DNA of 64,000 nucleotides. Origin: Pseudorasbora parva (taxonomy: Eukaryota; Chordata; Actinopteri; Cypriniformes; Gobionidae). The translations under genes were made by a program, and so were the position numbers. The notes beneath the pieces were generated by a model that was not told the DNA's origin, did no database searches, and saw nothing but the letters and a program-made list of their open reading frames with translations. Location: contig NC_090186.1 in the NCBI RefSeq assembly GCF_024679245.1, positions 45,418,829 to 45,482,828 of the forward strand, written 5' to 3'. The first letter of the stretch is position 1. Each line of letters opens with the position of its first letter. Shown in pieces: positions 1 to 10,565 of the stretch.

Positions 1-73
1 CGGCCAAGGCTCATTGATGCACGTGGGGAGCGAAGGCTGGCCCGTGGGGTCCGATCAAACAGACGAGCTAGAC
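1..73 (+). pseudogene. Tc1/mariner transposase relic
   Basis: Frame 1 reads RPRLIDARGERRLARGVRSN, which matches the DNA-binding-to-catalytic linker region of fish Tc1-like transposases. It stops making sense after about base 73, so only a short internal fragment remains, cut by the window edge. Recognition is from family knowledge; a BLASTX search would settle it. Confidence 0.7.
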
Positions 74-84
74 GTGTGGTCTGC

Positions 85-255
85 TCAACAAACATTTATG
101 ATTATTATCAGTATTAAAAGCAGTTCATATATCTGTGGAAATCACATTTATAGAATGTTCAAAAGCACAGCATTTATTTGAAATGGAATCGTTTGTAACA
201 TTATAAGTCAATTGAATGTGTCCTTACTGAGTTAAAGTATTAATTTCTCTCTGTT
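85..255 (+). repeat. Old dispersed teleost repeat fragment
   Basis: The stretch with TTTATGATTATTATCAG, TTTGTAACATTATAAGT and AAAGTATTAATTTC resembles a repeat I know as common in zebrafish and carp genomes. A related piece lies at 2950-3010 (TTTGATCAAATAAATGCAGG). Its 3' end runs into the pyrimidine tract before the lrfn1 splice acceptor. Family name not assigned. Confidence 0.5.
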
Positions 256-297
256 TGTTTCCTCCACAGGTTGTTTTATCCAACATCCGTGACCCAG

Positions 298-1685
298 ATG
301 GAGATGCTACTCATTTATCTGATGGTTCTTGTAATGGCGTTGAAGGCCCAGAAGATCCAGGTTTGTCCCAAGCGTTGCATCTGCCAGGTTCTGTCCCCCA
401 ATCTGGCCACTTTGTGTGATAAAAAGGGGCTGCTATTCGTCCCTCCAAACATTGACAGACGCACCGTCGAGCTCAGGCTGGGGGATAATTTCATCACGGG
501 CATCAAGCGTAAGGATTTCGCCAACATGACCAAACTGGTAGACCTGACTCTCTCTCGAAACACAATCGGCTCCGTCACGCCTCACGCTTTCAATGATCTG
601 GAGAACCTGCGTGCGCTTCATCTGGACAGCAACCGCTTGACCCATATAACCAACGACACGTTTAGCGGCATGTCCAAGCTGCACCATCTCATCCTCAATA
701 ATAACCAGCTCACACACATCCACATCGGAGCGTTTAATGACTTGCTTGCTCTGGAGGAGCTCGATTTGTCTTACAACAATCTAGAAAGCGCGCCGTGGAT
801 CGCCATCCAGCTCATGATCAGCTTGCACACTTTAAATCTGGACCATAATATGATCAACTACATCCCTGAGGGAACCTTCTCCGGGCTTCAGAAGCTGAAG
901 CGGCTGGACGTCACGTCTAATAAACTGCACAAGCTTCCGCCCGACCCGGTCTTCCAGCGCGCCGGCGTTCTGGCCACATCAGGCGTTTTGGGTCCGACTT
1001 CTTTTGCGTTGAGTTTCGGAGGAAATCCGTTGCATTGTAACTGCGAGCTTCTGTGGCTTCGGCGGCTTCGGCGTGAGGACGATCTGGAGACCTGCGCGGC
1101 ACCGCAACATCTCGCCGGACGATATTTCTGGACCGTTTCCGAAGAGGAGTTCTTGTGCGAGCCGCCCCTAATTACCAGACACTCGCAGGAAACCCGTGCG
1201 TTAGAAGGCCAGCAGGTTTCCCTGCGCTGCAAAGCCCGCGGCGACCCTGATCCCATCATGCATTGGATCGCTCCGGATGGGAAGCTGGTGTTCAACTCCA
1301 GCCGAACCGTGGTCCATTCGGACGGGACTCTGGACATCCTCATCAGCACGGTCAAGGATTCTGGCTCGTTTACCTGTGTGGCGTCCAACCCGTCCGGAGA
1401 GGCTCAGCAAACGGTGGATCTGACCATCACCAAACTTCCGCACTTCACCAACGACACCAGTTTGGTCCAGGAGCCCGATCCGGGGTCGTCCGATATCGCC
1501 ACTTCCGCCAAGACCGGCGGAGATGCGATGGGAAACCCAAAGGGTGGGCAGGAGAAGAGGGTCCTGATCTCTGAAATCACCTCTTCTACGGCTCTGGTGA
1601 AGTTCAACTTTCAGCGCAATATCCCAGGGATTCGGATGTTCCAGGTCCAATACAACGGCACGTACGATGACTCGTTAGTGTACAG
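298..1685 (+). CDS. lrfn1: lrfn1 coding exon A (signal peptide, LRRs, Ig, first half of FN3)
   Basis: The exon opens after the acceptor CCTCCACAG at 261-269, leaving 28 bases of 5' UTR before the ATG at 298. It encodes residues 1-462 plus two bases of codon 463 and ends at the donor GTGAG (1686-1690). Any further 5' UTR exons lie outside the window. Confidence 0.88.
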
Positions 1686-4600
1686 GTGAGACTGCTGGAT
1701 TATACAGCTTTAAGGCAAGACATTGGGTCTCATTCACTAAGCATGCACACATTTGTTAGCCGGACAAGCCAGACCGACATCAAGATGTTTGGTCTGGAAA
1801 CTCAACATTGACCGCTCAATCCGAGAGGCGGGATCAAACTCCCTCTGCCCACGATTGGATAGCGCTTCAACCAATCAGAGCAATGAAGGTGAAGCGGAGC
1901 TAGTTGAAGCTAGTAAACATGTGAAGATAAAACTTTCTCTGTATCCGGTCGGCTAAACTCTGAACACATCTTCCCTTCTTAAGAATGACTTCAGTGCCGT
2001 TCTTTGTTCTTTTCTCAGAGAAAAGCTTAACTCAAGTCTTCCAGAGTCGCGTTCAAAGCTGATTCGACAGACCGCCGTTCGCCAGCTTCTGTGTTTACTA
2101 GAAGCACGCAAGCGCAGTTCGGCCGTCATTATGTTAAGCCCCGCCCACCGACTCTATACACGATGTGATTGGCCCGACCAGAGTTTTTGTTTTTACTAGG
2201 GATAACCTAGTAGGTAGTAGGAAACCGAACCCAGTCAAAAAGCCCAATATTCGGCCAAATCCGAACCCGAATCCTGAATTCGGTGCATCCCTAGTTTTTA
2301 CAGCTCAGACATGTATTGAGAGTTGCTAGACGACACTCACTGCAGATTAGATTTGCTGCCGCTAAGGGGCGTCTAGATTTCTGGGCTACACATTTGTTGA
2401 AATTTAGAACAAATCACCACACTGCCAAAAATGCTCTTCTTATTTAGTATTTTTGTCTTGTTTCCAGTCCAAATATCTAAATATTCTTAAATCAAGATTA
2501 ATTTACTAGATTAGTAAAATGACATACACTGTAAAAAAAAAAAAAAAAAATGCAGGCCCCAATTGAAAATGTTCTAGTGACTGATCACATCTAAATTTTT
2601 CAGTTGGCCAAATTGAATTTCTGTGAATTGAGGAAATTTCATTCTCATATTTTTTTTTTTAGATGTGATCAGTCACTAGAAAATTTTCAATTGGAGAAAT
2701 TATTATTTGATTTTTTTTACAGTGTAAGATATTTTTCTTATTTTCTGGGGAAAAATATCAAAATTAAGTGAGTTTTTGCTCAAAACTAAATGATTTGCCA
2801 ATGGAGTGAGAAAAATAATCTTATTTCTGTTTGGGACGGACACAAGAAACAAGAATTAAATTTTTTTTTTATTATATCACTCATACAATAAATTGAAAAA
2901 CAATTATTTTAAATTGTAATAATATATCACACTATTACATTTTTTTCTGTATTTTTGATCAAATAAATGCAGGCTTGATGAGCAGAAGAAACTTCTTTCA
3001 AAAACATTACAAATAGTAATGTGTCCAAACGTTTGGCCTGTAGTGTATGTTCAGCTGATGGGTGTAGACGGATTGCCGGGAACATCCATTAGGACTGTTT
3101 GTGATTTGTGACTTAGGAGTCCTCTTGACTACTCCTAGCATTTCGCAGATTTATGAGCTAGTTTAGGGCTAAAATGCTTTGTGAAATACTCTTAGAGCAA
3201 ACATTAGGAGTCCTAAAATTAGGACTGACACCCATTATATTTTAACTTTCTCCTAAATCAGCAGGTTAGGAGCTACTTTTAGCCTTAAGATGTTTTGTTA
3301 ATTAGGCACCAGATTCAGAGGATGAACACACTCAGAGTCCATCAACACAAAGCTTCAGTCCTAGACCTTGCCCTGGGCCGACAGATCATTCAATAATAAA
3401 GCAGTAATTTTGATGATCGCCATATTTTTCATATGCATCTGCTGTTTCTGCTTCTTCTTCTCCTGTGTTTTGATCAGTCTGCACTCCTTCAGGATGTGTG
3501 TAATAGAGCCCCCTACCGTATAACAGTGTAAACACAGATGTGTAATAGAGCCCCCTACCGTATAACAGTGAAAACACAGATGTGTAATAGAGCCCCCTAC
3601 CGTATAACAGTGAAAACACAGATGTGTAATAGAGCCCCCTACCGTATAACAGTGAAAACACAGATGTGTAATAGAGCCCCCTACCGTATAACAGTGTAAA
3701 CACAGATGTGTAATAGCGCCCCCTACCGTATAACAGTGTAAACACAGATGTGTAATAGCGCCCCCTACCGTATAACAGTGAAAACACAGATGTGTAATAG
3801 AGCCCCCTACCGTATAACAGTGAAAACACAGATGTGTAATAGCGCCCCCTACCGTATAACAGTGAAAACACAGATGTGTAATAGTGCCCCCTACCGTATA
3901 ACAGAGTAAACACAGATGTGTAATAGAGCCCCCTACCGTATAACAGTGAAAACACAGATGTGTAATAGAGCCCCCTACCGTATAACAGTGAAAACACAGA
4001 TGTGTAATAGCGCCCCCAACCGTATAACAGTGTAAACACAGATGTGTAATAGAGCCCCCTACCGTATAACAGTGTAAACACAGATGTGTAATAGAGCCCC
4101 CTACCGTATAACAGTGAAAACACAGATGTGTAATAGCGCCCCCTACCGTATAACAGTGAAAACACAGATGTGTAATAGCGCCCCCAACCGTATAACAGTG
4201 TAAACACAGATGTGTAATAGCGCCCCCTACCGTATAACAGTGAAAACACAGATGTGTAATAGCGCCCCCTACCGTATAACAGTGAAAACACAGATGTGTA
4301 ATAGCGCCCCCTACCGTATAACAGTGAAAACACAGATGTGTAATAGCGCCCCCTACCGTATAACAGTGAAAACACAGATGTGTAATAGAGCCCCCTACCG
4401 TATAACAGTGAAAACACAGATGTGTAATAGTGCCCCCTACCGTATAACAGCGAAAACACAGATGTGTAATAGTGCCCCCTACCGTATAACAGTGAAAACA
4501 CAGATGTGTAATAGAGCCCCCTACCGTATAACAGTGAAAACACAGATGTGTAATAGCGCCCCCTACCGTATAACAGAGTAAACACAGATGTGTAATAGAG

Positions 4601-7600
4601 CCCCCTACCGTATAACAGTGAAAACACAGATGTGTAATAGCGCCCCCTACCGTATAACAGTGTAAACACAGATGTGTAATAGAGCCCCCTACCGTATAAC
4701 AGTGAAAACACAGATGTGTAATAGAGCCCCCTACCGTATAACAGTGAAAACACAGATGTGTAATAGCGCCCCCTACCGTATAACAGTGTAAACACAGATG
4801 TGTAATAGCGCCCCCTACCGTATAACAGTGAAAACACAGATGTGTAATAGAGCCCCCTACCGTATAACAGTGAAAACACAGATGTGTAATAGCGCCCCCT
4901 ACCGTATAACAGTGAAAACACAGATGTGTAATAGCGCCCCCTACCGTATAACAGTGAAAACACAGATGTGTAATAGAGCCCCCTACCGTATAACAGTGAA
5001 AACACAGATGTGTAATAGCGCCCCCTACCGTATAACAGTGAAAACACAGATGTGTAATAGAGCCCCCTACCGTATAACAGTGAAAACACAGATGTGTAAT
5101 AGCGCCCCCTACCGTATAACAGTGAAAACACAGATGTGTAATAGAGCCCCCTACCGTATAACAGTGAAAACACAGATGTGTAATAGCGCCCCCTACCGTA
5201 TAACAGTGAAAACACAGATGTGTAATAGAGCCCCCTACCGTATAACAGTGTAAACACAGATGTGTAATAGCGCCCCCTACCGTATAACAGTGTAAACACA
5301 GATGTGTAATAGCGCCCCCTACCGTATAACAGTGAAAACACAGATGTGTAATAGAGCCCCCTACCGTATAACAGTGAAAACACAGATGTGTAATAGCGCC
5401 CCTACCGTATAACAGTGTAAACACAGATGTGTAATAGAGCCCCCTACCGTATAACAGTGTAAACACAGATGTGTAATAGCGCCCCCTACCGTATAACAGT
5501 GTAAACACAGATGTGTAATAGCGCCCCCTACCGTATAACAGTGAAAACACAGATGTGTAATAGAGCCCCCTACCGTATAACAGTGAAAACACAGATGTGT
5601 AATAGCGCCCCCTACCGTATAACAGTGAAAACACAGATGTGTAATAGCGCCCCCTACCGTATAACAGTGTAAACACAGATGTGTAATAGAGCCCCCTACC
5701 GTATAACAGTGAAAACACAGATGTGTAATAGCGCCCCCTACCGTATAACAGTGAAAACACAGATGTGTAATAGCGCCCCCTACCGTATAACAGTGAAAAC
5801 ACAGATGTGTAATAGAGCCCCCTACCGTATAACAGTGAAAACACAGATGTGTAATAGCGCCCCCTACCGTATAACAGTGAAAACACAGATGTGTAATAGC
5901 GCCCCCTACCGTATAACAGTGAAAACACAGATGTGTAATAGCGCCCCCTACCGTATAACAGTGTAAACACAGATGTGTAATAGAGCCCCCTACCGTATAA
6001 CAGTGAAAACACAGATGTGTAATAGAGCCCCCTACCGTATAACAGTGAAAACACGGATGTGTAATAGCGCCCCCTACCGTATAACAGGGAAATCTTGACG
6101 ACATTAGGGTTAATGATAGCCTAGAAATCTAGACGCACCCTAGCGGCAGCAAATTTAATTTGCCCGCAAGTTTGGTCTAGCAACTCTCAATTCCTATCTG
6201 ACCTGTATTCCTCAGAATCTGGACGGCCCAATCACATCGTGTAGGTAGGCTATAGAGTCGGCGGGCGGGGCCATAATGACGACGGCCGAGTTGCGTTTGC
6301 GTGCTTCTAGTAACACAGAAACTGGCGAACGGCGGCGGTCTTTCGAATCAGCTCTGCCCGCGCCTCCGTAAGACTTGGAGTTAAGCTTTCCTCTGAGAAA
6401 AGAACAAAGAGCGGCACTGAAGTCATTCTTAAAAAGGGAAGATGTGTTCGGAGTTTAGCCGACCGGATACGGCGAATGTTTAATCAGTCAGCGAGCTCCC
6501 CTTCACCGTCGTTGCTCCGGTTGGTGTAGCGCTATCCTATCGCGTGCAGAGGGAGTTTGAAAGACAACCGTTTATCCCGCCCCTCGGATTGAGCCCCGTC
6601 TATGGTGAGTTTCCAGACCAAACATCTTGATGTGGGTCTGGCTTGTCAGGCTAGGTTAATGATGTCATTAATGACAATTTCATTTTTGGGTGAACTAACC
6701 CTTTTAGTGCATCATCCGAGTGTTTGAAGTGCACTCTTTCTTTCAGGGAAAAGATGTTGCTCAAGTCCATGAGTTGTTCCTGATGTTTGTTGATTTGTGT
6801 TTCTCTGTTTGCAGAATGATTCCTCCGACCAGTAAAAGCATCACGGTCAATAATCTGGCGGCGGGCACGATGTACGACCTGTGCGTTCTGGCCATTTACG
6901 ACGACGCCTTGACGGCGCTGACTGCCACGCGTGTTGTGGGCTGCGTTCACTTCTCCACCGAGCCGCAGTATCTGCGCTGCCACTTCATGCAGTCGCAGTT
7001 CCTTGGCGGAACCATCGTGGTCATCATCGGCGGCGTCATTGTGGCGTCCGTGCTGGCCTTCATCATCTTCCTCATCGTGCGCTACCGAGTGTGCCAGCAG
7101 GACGGGGCGGATAAAGGCGTGGAGCTGGGCGTCATGCGCTCGCAGTCGGATCAACTACAGGTGTGCGGCGTCATCAAGTCCATGTCCAAGCAAATCTTGG
7201 GTCCGGACGCGTGTCGGAAAGTTTCGCCGCAGACGGAATCTGGCCCATCCCGAGCGTCCAAACCTGCTCTTCCGGACTGCACCGTCACCACATCCGCCGC
7301 TAGCCACAGCTGGCATCCTGCTTCCCCGAGTCCACCGCGGCCGGCGCGCGCAGACACGCAAATTAGCATCGAGCCGGAGAATAGCAACAAGAACAACTCG
7401 GCAAAGCATCCCAATGCGCGCGCCAATTCAGCCACGCATCCCAATTCAGCCATAAATCCCACTGCGCGCGCCAACTCAGCCACGCGTCTTAATTCAGCGA
7501 CACATCCCACCGTGCGCACCAACTCAGCCACGCATCCCAACTCAGCCACGCGTCCCAACTCAGCCACGCGTCCCAATTCAGCCACAAATCCCACCATGCG

Positions 7601-8144
7601 CACCAACTCAACCACGCATCCCAACTCAGCCACGCGTCCCAACTCAGCCACGCGTCCCAATTCAGCCACAAATCCCACCGCGCGCACCAACTCAGCCACA
7701 AATCCCACCATGCACGCCAACTCAGCCACGCGTCTCAATTCAGCCACAAATCCCACCGCGCGCACCAACTCAGCCACAAATCCCACCATGCACCCCAATT
7801 CAGCCACGCATCCCAATTCAGCCACAAATCCCAATTCAGCCACACATCCCAATTCAGCCACAAATCCCACCACGCGCGCCAACTCAACCATGGCGGCGCC
7901 GGCGTCCAGACGAGCCCAGCTCCAGAACCTGCACCACTACAAGACGGTGCCCGTGGGCTATGTGCGCGTGAGCCGCCGCCACTCCCTCAACATGGACTCC
8001 TGCAAACGGCCCTTGAGCCAACCTCCACCCGCCAGCCTGAGCCGCTCCAAACGCAGTTTATCCATGAGCGGCGGGGACATTCCCCAGATGGACGGGAGGT
8101 CGTCTCGCACCCAGTCCGAGTGGGTCCTAGAGAGCACATTATAA
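298..8144 (+). CDS. lrfn1: lrfn1: leucine-rich repeat and fibronectin type III domain protein 1 (SALM2-like), join(298..1685,6815..8144)
   Basis: This is a single-pass synaptic adhesion protein of the LRFN/SALM family, known to act at excitatory synapses and bind PSD-95-type scaffolds. The joined frame gives 905 residues. In order: signal peptide (about 1-18), LRRNT cysteines (23-40), six or so LRRs (50-215), LRRCT (C247, C249, C266, C287), Ig domain (C311-C360), FN3 (about 421-505), transmembrane helix (about 527-551), cytoplasmic tail ending ESTL, a class I PDZ ligand. The start at 298 opens the signal peptide; the upstream in-frame TTG is not a start. Donor AG|GTGAG at 1685/1686 and acceptor GCAG|A at 6814/6815 restore VYR-MIPP within FN3, the usual LRFN intron position. 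Phrases such as [20 protein letters not shown] and DDSLVYRMIP favour LRFN1 over LRFN2-5. The tail holds an unusual repeat (7395-7890). Confidence 0.88.
1757..2388 (+). mobile_element. Non-autonomous DNA transposon, copy 1 (TAGCC...GGCTA ends, 9-bp target duplication)
   Basis: The ends TAGCCGGACAAGCCAGAC and GTCTAGATTTCTGGGCTA form an imperfect 18-bp terminal inverted repeat. Direct copies of CACATTTGT flank it (1748-1756 and 2389-2397). No coding capacity is seen. A second copy sits inverted at 6117-6653. It is itself interrupted by the hAT MITE at 2197-2293. The superfamily is not certain; 9-bp duplications would suit Mutator-like elements. Confidence 0.75.
2197..2293 (-). mobile_element. 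97-bp hAT-type MITE with exact 8-bp target duplication
   Basis: Terminal repeats TAGGGAT and ATCCCTA are flanked on both sides by GTTTTTAC (2189-2196 and 2294-2301). The internal text, read on the minus strand as GGGATGCACCGAATTC, is a familiar fish hAT MITE start. The related transposon copy at 6117-6653 lacks this insertion. Confidence 0.8.
2420..2865 (+). mobile_element. Palindromic CACTGCAAAAAATG-type element, left half, with a nested insert
   Basis: It starts CACTGCCAAAAATG and carries the family marks TAGTATTTTTGTCTTGTTTC, GAGTTTTTGCT and GCCAATGGAGTGAGAAAA. Relatives occur at 15655, 29721, 48768 and 50486. Only the left arm up to the palindrome centre is clear. A TA-target MITE (2527-2724) interrupts it. 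Confidence 0.65.
2527..2724. mobile_element. Nested 198-bp MITE with CACTGTAAAA ends and TA target
   Basis: The ends CACTGTAAAA and TTTTACAGTG are flanked by TA on both sides. Internal arms TGATCACATCTAAA and TTTAGATGTGATCA pair, so the unit can fold into a hairpin. The TA target suggests a Tc1/mariner-type mobilizer (inference). Confidence 0.7.
3495..6088. repeat. 42-bp minisatellite, about 62 copies
   Basis: The unit contains TGTGTAATAG, CCCCCTACCGTATAACAG and AAAACACAGA. Copies differ mainly at AGC/AGA/AGT before GCCCC and at TGAAAAC/TGTAAAC, so unit types can be typed. One copy near 5398 is a base short. The unit is a multiple of three and has no stops in several frames, which makes long false reading frames on both strands. 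Confidence 0.97.
6117..6653 (-). mobile_element. Non-autonomous DNA transposon, copy 2 (inverted; 9-bp target duplication)
   Basis: This is the same family as 1757-2388 in the opposite orientation, with ends TAGCCTAGAAATCTAGAC and GTCTGGCTTGTCAGGCTA. Direct repeats GGTTAATGA lie at 6108-6116 and 6654-6662. It landed inside an older repeat: joining the flanks restores a text like the repeat at about 48450-48517 (GACATTAGGG ... TAATGACA). Confidence 0.75.
6654..6706 (+). mobile_element. 3' end of a common fish DNA element (…GGTGAACTAACCCTTTTA)
   Basis: TTTCATTTTTGGGTGAACTA followed by ACCCTTTTA matches the end at 48470-48517. It was split from its left part by the transposon at 6117-6653. Confidence 0.55.
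6815..8144 (+). CDS. lrfn1: lrfn1 coding exon B (FN3 end, transmembrane, cytoplasmic tail)
   Basis: The exon starts after TGTTTGCAG (6806-6814) with the last base of codon 463 and runs to the TAA at 8142-8144. It encodes the rest of FN3 with the conserved YDLCVLA motif, a strongly hydrophobic helix ([19 protein letters not shown]), a basic stop-transfer (RYR) and a tail ending SEWVLESTL. The tail between residues about 657 and 822 is a low-complexity repeat rich in N, S, A, T and P. Confidence 0.88.
7395..7890 (+). repeat. In-frame coding minisatellite in the LRFN1 tail
   Basis: Roughly 18-bp units encode [12 protein letters not shown] or NSATNP, some extended to [20 protein letters not shown]. 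About 28 NSAT/NSTT-type cores can be counted. The repeat keeps the frame open into the conserved C-terminus, so it is translated if the gene model is right. Confidence 0.9.
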
Positions 8145-8419
8145 TGGAGGGTTTTGCACTTCACTTCTGTGGTTTTTAATAGCGGTCAAGGCCACCTTGT
8201 GTGTGTGTCACACTGCAAACGATGCTCGTTCTCCGGCACTAACATCTAAAGGTTCTCAAATCACATTTGCTGGAGAAGAAGATAAATGAAGATATCATCA
8301 AAGTGAAGCGCGTTTATGGTTGACCTTTGTTCAATCCCAGCATATGAATTCTTGATATCAACAATTCACTAGTTCAAATGCTTGATATCAATGTAAACCT
8401 GAATAATTTGGCAAAACTC

Positions 8420-8425
8420 AATAAA
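8420..8425 (+). terminator. Candidate poly(A) signal of lrfn1
   Basis: AATAAA lies 276 bases after the stop codon, followed by T-rich sequence. It is the first clear signal in the 3' UTR. Confidence 0.55.
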
Positions 8426-8466
8426 ATTGAGGAATTGCATTTTTTTTATGTGAAGAAATGTACATT

Positions 8467-9184
8467 TTAAAGGGTTACTTCAGTTATTTAGCATATGGCT
8501 TTGTATCAGTAGAAACGCGGGAGTATATTCGAATGATCGCGCTTCAACCCCTCATATCCCCCTGACGTAATATGTATTTTATTTCTGGAAAAAATACTCA
8601 GATGACATATTCGTCATTTTGTGATGTTTTGTCCAGAGGCTAAAGACTCCAGCCAGTAGAGGAGCTATATCCACACGTTTAACCGGTTATGGGGGGGTGG
8701 GATCGCACTTATTCATGGAAACGGAGCGGTGCGGAGAAAAGTGAGTGTTTCAACATCTCAAAGGAATTCCTATGAAAGTTAATCTTCCAAAGTCCTGAAG
8801 TGAAAATGCTCCAGACTGAACACGCGCTGAGAACGACAGCCGCGCCCGCGCTAACCTCAGCTCTCCTGATGAATGTAATCTGACTCCTGCTGCGGTTGTG
8901 CCGTGACTCTCGCTCGGCTCACTCACATTATATTGAACACACACCTTCAGTTTTTAACGCGGTGGGAAAGTGATCCAGTAGCGGTGGCTTTGGGAGTGGC
9001 CTCAAGGGCAGCGAAGCAATGCATTCTGGGAGTTGTTGTCTTTCATTCCCATGAGCCAAAAAAACATTTTGTCTTTTTTTTGTCTAGAAGGCACCGAATT
9101 CAAAAATTATTTCACATTTCTACTACGTTAATGACCCAGTTTAAATACAAAGCTTAATGCTAAATCACTGAAGTAAGCCTTTAA
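8467..9184. mobile_element. 718-bp non-autonomous element with TTAA target
   Basis: TTAA-AGGGTTACTTCAGT at the left and ACTGAAGTAAGCCT-TTAA at the right form an inverted repeat between TTAA duplications, as in piggyBac- or Kolobok-type elements. The second arm continues ATGCTAAATC, opposite to GTTATTTAGCAT on the left. No transposase is encoded. Confidence 0.7.
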
Positions 9185-9959
9185 GTCAGCAGAACTTTCA
9201 GTTTTTTATTAATTGCTCTTAAATTGAAATATTTGAGTCATACATTTAATTTAAAATTATCATGTAATCTCAACTTTAATATTTTTAGAAGTGGAAACGT
9301 CTCGGCTATGTATGTAACCCTCGTTCCTGCAGACGTAAAGTTGGTCTGTGACTGACTGAAAGGGAACTTAGCTAGCTGTTTACTAGCTTATTCAATAAAT
9401 TGCTAATTAGTGATACGATTAGCATAGCTGATATAAAACATTTAACATGTGTGTGTTCGTGAGCGGTCCCGCTTCGCTCGTCACCATGATGAAAACCTTC
9501 CACAAAAAACAACAACAACAACAAAAACTAACATCAATCCTGCACCAAAATTATATAACACTTAGTTTTATAATTAACTCTCCCTTTTAAATGCACTCGC
9601 AAAGCATGCTGGGAAATACTAGCCCAGTTTCAGGTAAATTTAAGTTAGTCTGAATTAAAAGAAACAAGTTCATAAAACACATTCCTTGAAATGTTTTAAA
9701 ACTCAAAAGTAAAATAAAGTTCTAAATACTCATAAATGTTTAATTTGAGTTGGCTCTACTCAACCGATTCATTTTCTAAACGTTCGAGTTTACAGTACAA
9801 ACTATAATTCAATATAATATATAACATGAAGGCTTTTACTAGTAAGAACTGCATTTCTGATGTGAAATTTGAAGAGTAAGAAATGATTTGAACGACTGAG
9901 CCCATGGTGACGTTTAACTAGTGAAAATACAATCACAGATATCAAGAATTATAGTTTTT
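9185..9959. other. Intergenic, AT-rich, nothing recognised
   Basis: No exon, RNA gene or clear repeat was identified. A short (CAA)n run lies near 9505. Confidence 0.6.
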
Positions 9960-10565
9960 TGAGAACACAGATACCAATTTGGCCATAATTTACGCCATTT
10001 AGATTTTATTTTAAAACCTACTTTTTCAAACTCCTTCTAGATCGTTTGTCCAGTTTTCACCAAATTCGAGTCGTATCATCTTCTGACCGTGCCGACAAAA
10101 TGTTATGGATTTCGTGTCGTTAGACAAACCCATTTTCGTGTAGCGCAACAACAAAGTTGAGGCATGATGCCAAAATGGCTGGATCTCTGCGAACACCTCA
10201 CTCCGATCACATCAGATTCGGAACAGCGCCACCTATTGGGCCAAAGTGAAGAAGCATTCAATCAAAATACTAGTGACCGTATTGATTGATTTTTTGGGCA
10301 AAATGTCTGAAAAATAATAATCTTATTATGTCTTTAAATGCTCATTGTTGCAGTTGGTCCGACGTAATTTAATTGTTAAATTATCACCGGTTACTGAACC
10401 GGCGGTGAGAGAACATTAATACATTCTGATGTCATGCCGGCTTTGAGCGGTTTATATGATTTTAATAAAGTGCGAGAGACGGGATGACGAAGCCGTCCTG
10501 AATGTTGACTCTCCTTCAGACTCAGCACTGCTTTATTATTATTCATTAGGCAATTAATGATCTAG
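9960..10565. repeat. Direct duplication, copy 1 (partner 14662-15268)
   Basis: Beginning GAGAACACAGATACCAATTT and ending GGCAATTAATGATCTAG, this block is nearly identical to 14662-15268; I count only about a dozen differences, most in the first 200 bases. The first part looks like an old dispersed repeat. The last 180 bases (with CCGGTTACTGAACCGG) look unique. Confidence 0.9.

Larger units (their letters stand above)
1686..6814 (+). other. lrfn1 intron, phase 2, packed with repeats
   Basis: This 5.1-kb GT-AG intron splits the FN3 domain. It contains two inverted copies of a 9-bp-target-duplication transposon, a 97-bp hAT MITE, a palindromic element with a TA-target MITE nested in it, and a 2.6-kb minisatellite. 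Bases 2866-3494 hold only old repeat scraps (2950-3010 matches the repeat at 85-255). Confidence 0.85.

Noticed and set aside
271..297. Upstream TTG start for lrfn1 giving nine more residues
   Set aside because: The ATG at 298 directly opens a good signal peptide; a TTG start in a vertebrate gene is unlikely.
3495..6088. CRISPR-like array
   Set aside because: There are no unique spacers between the 42-bp repeats, the host is a vertebrate and no cas genes are present. The same holds for the other arrays.
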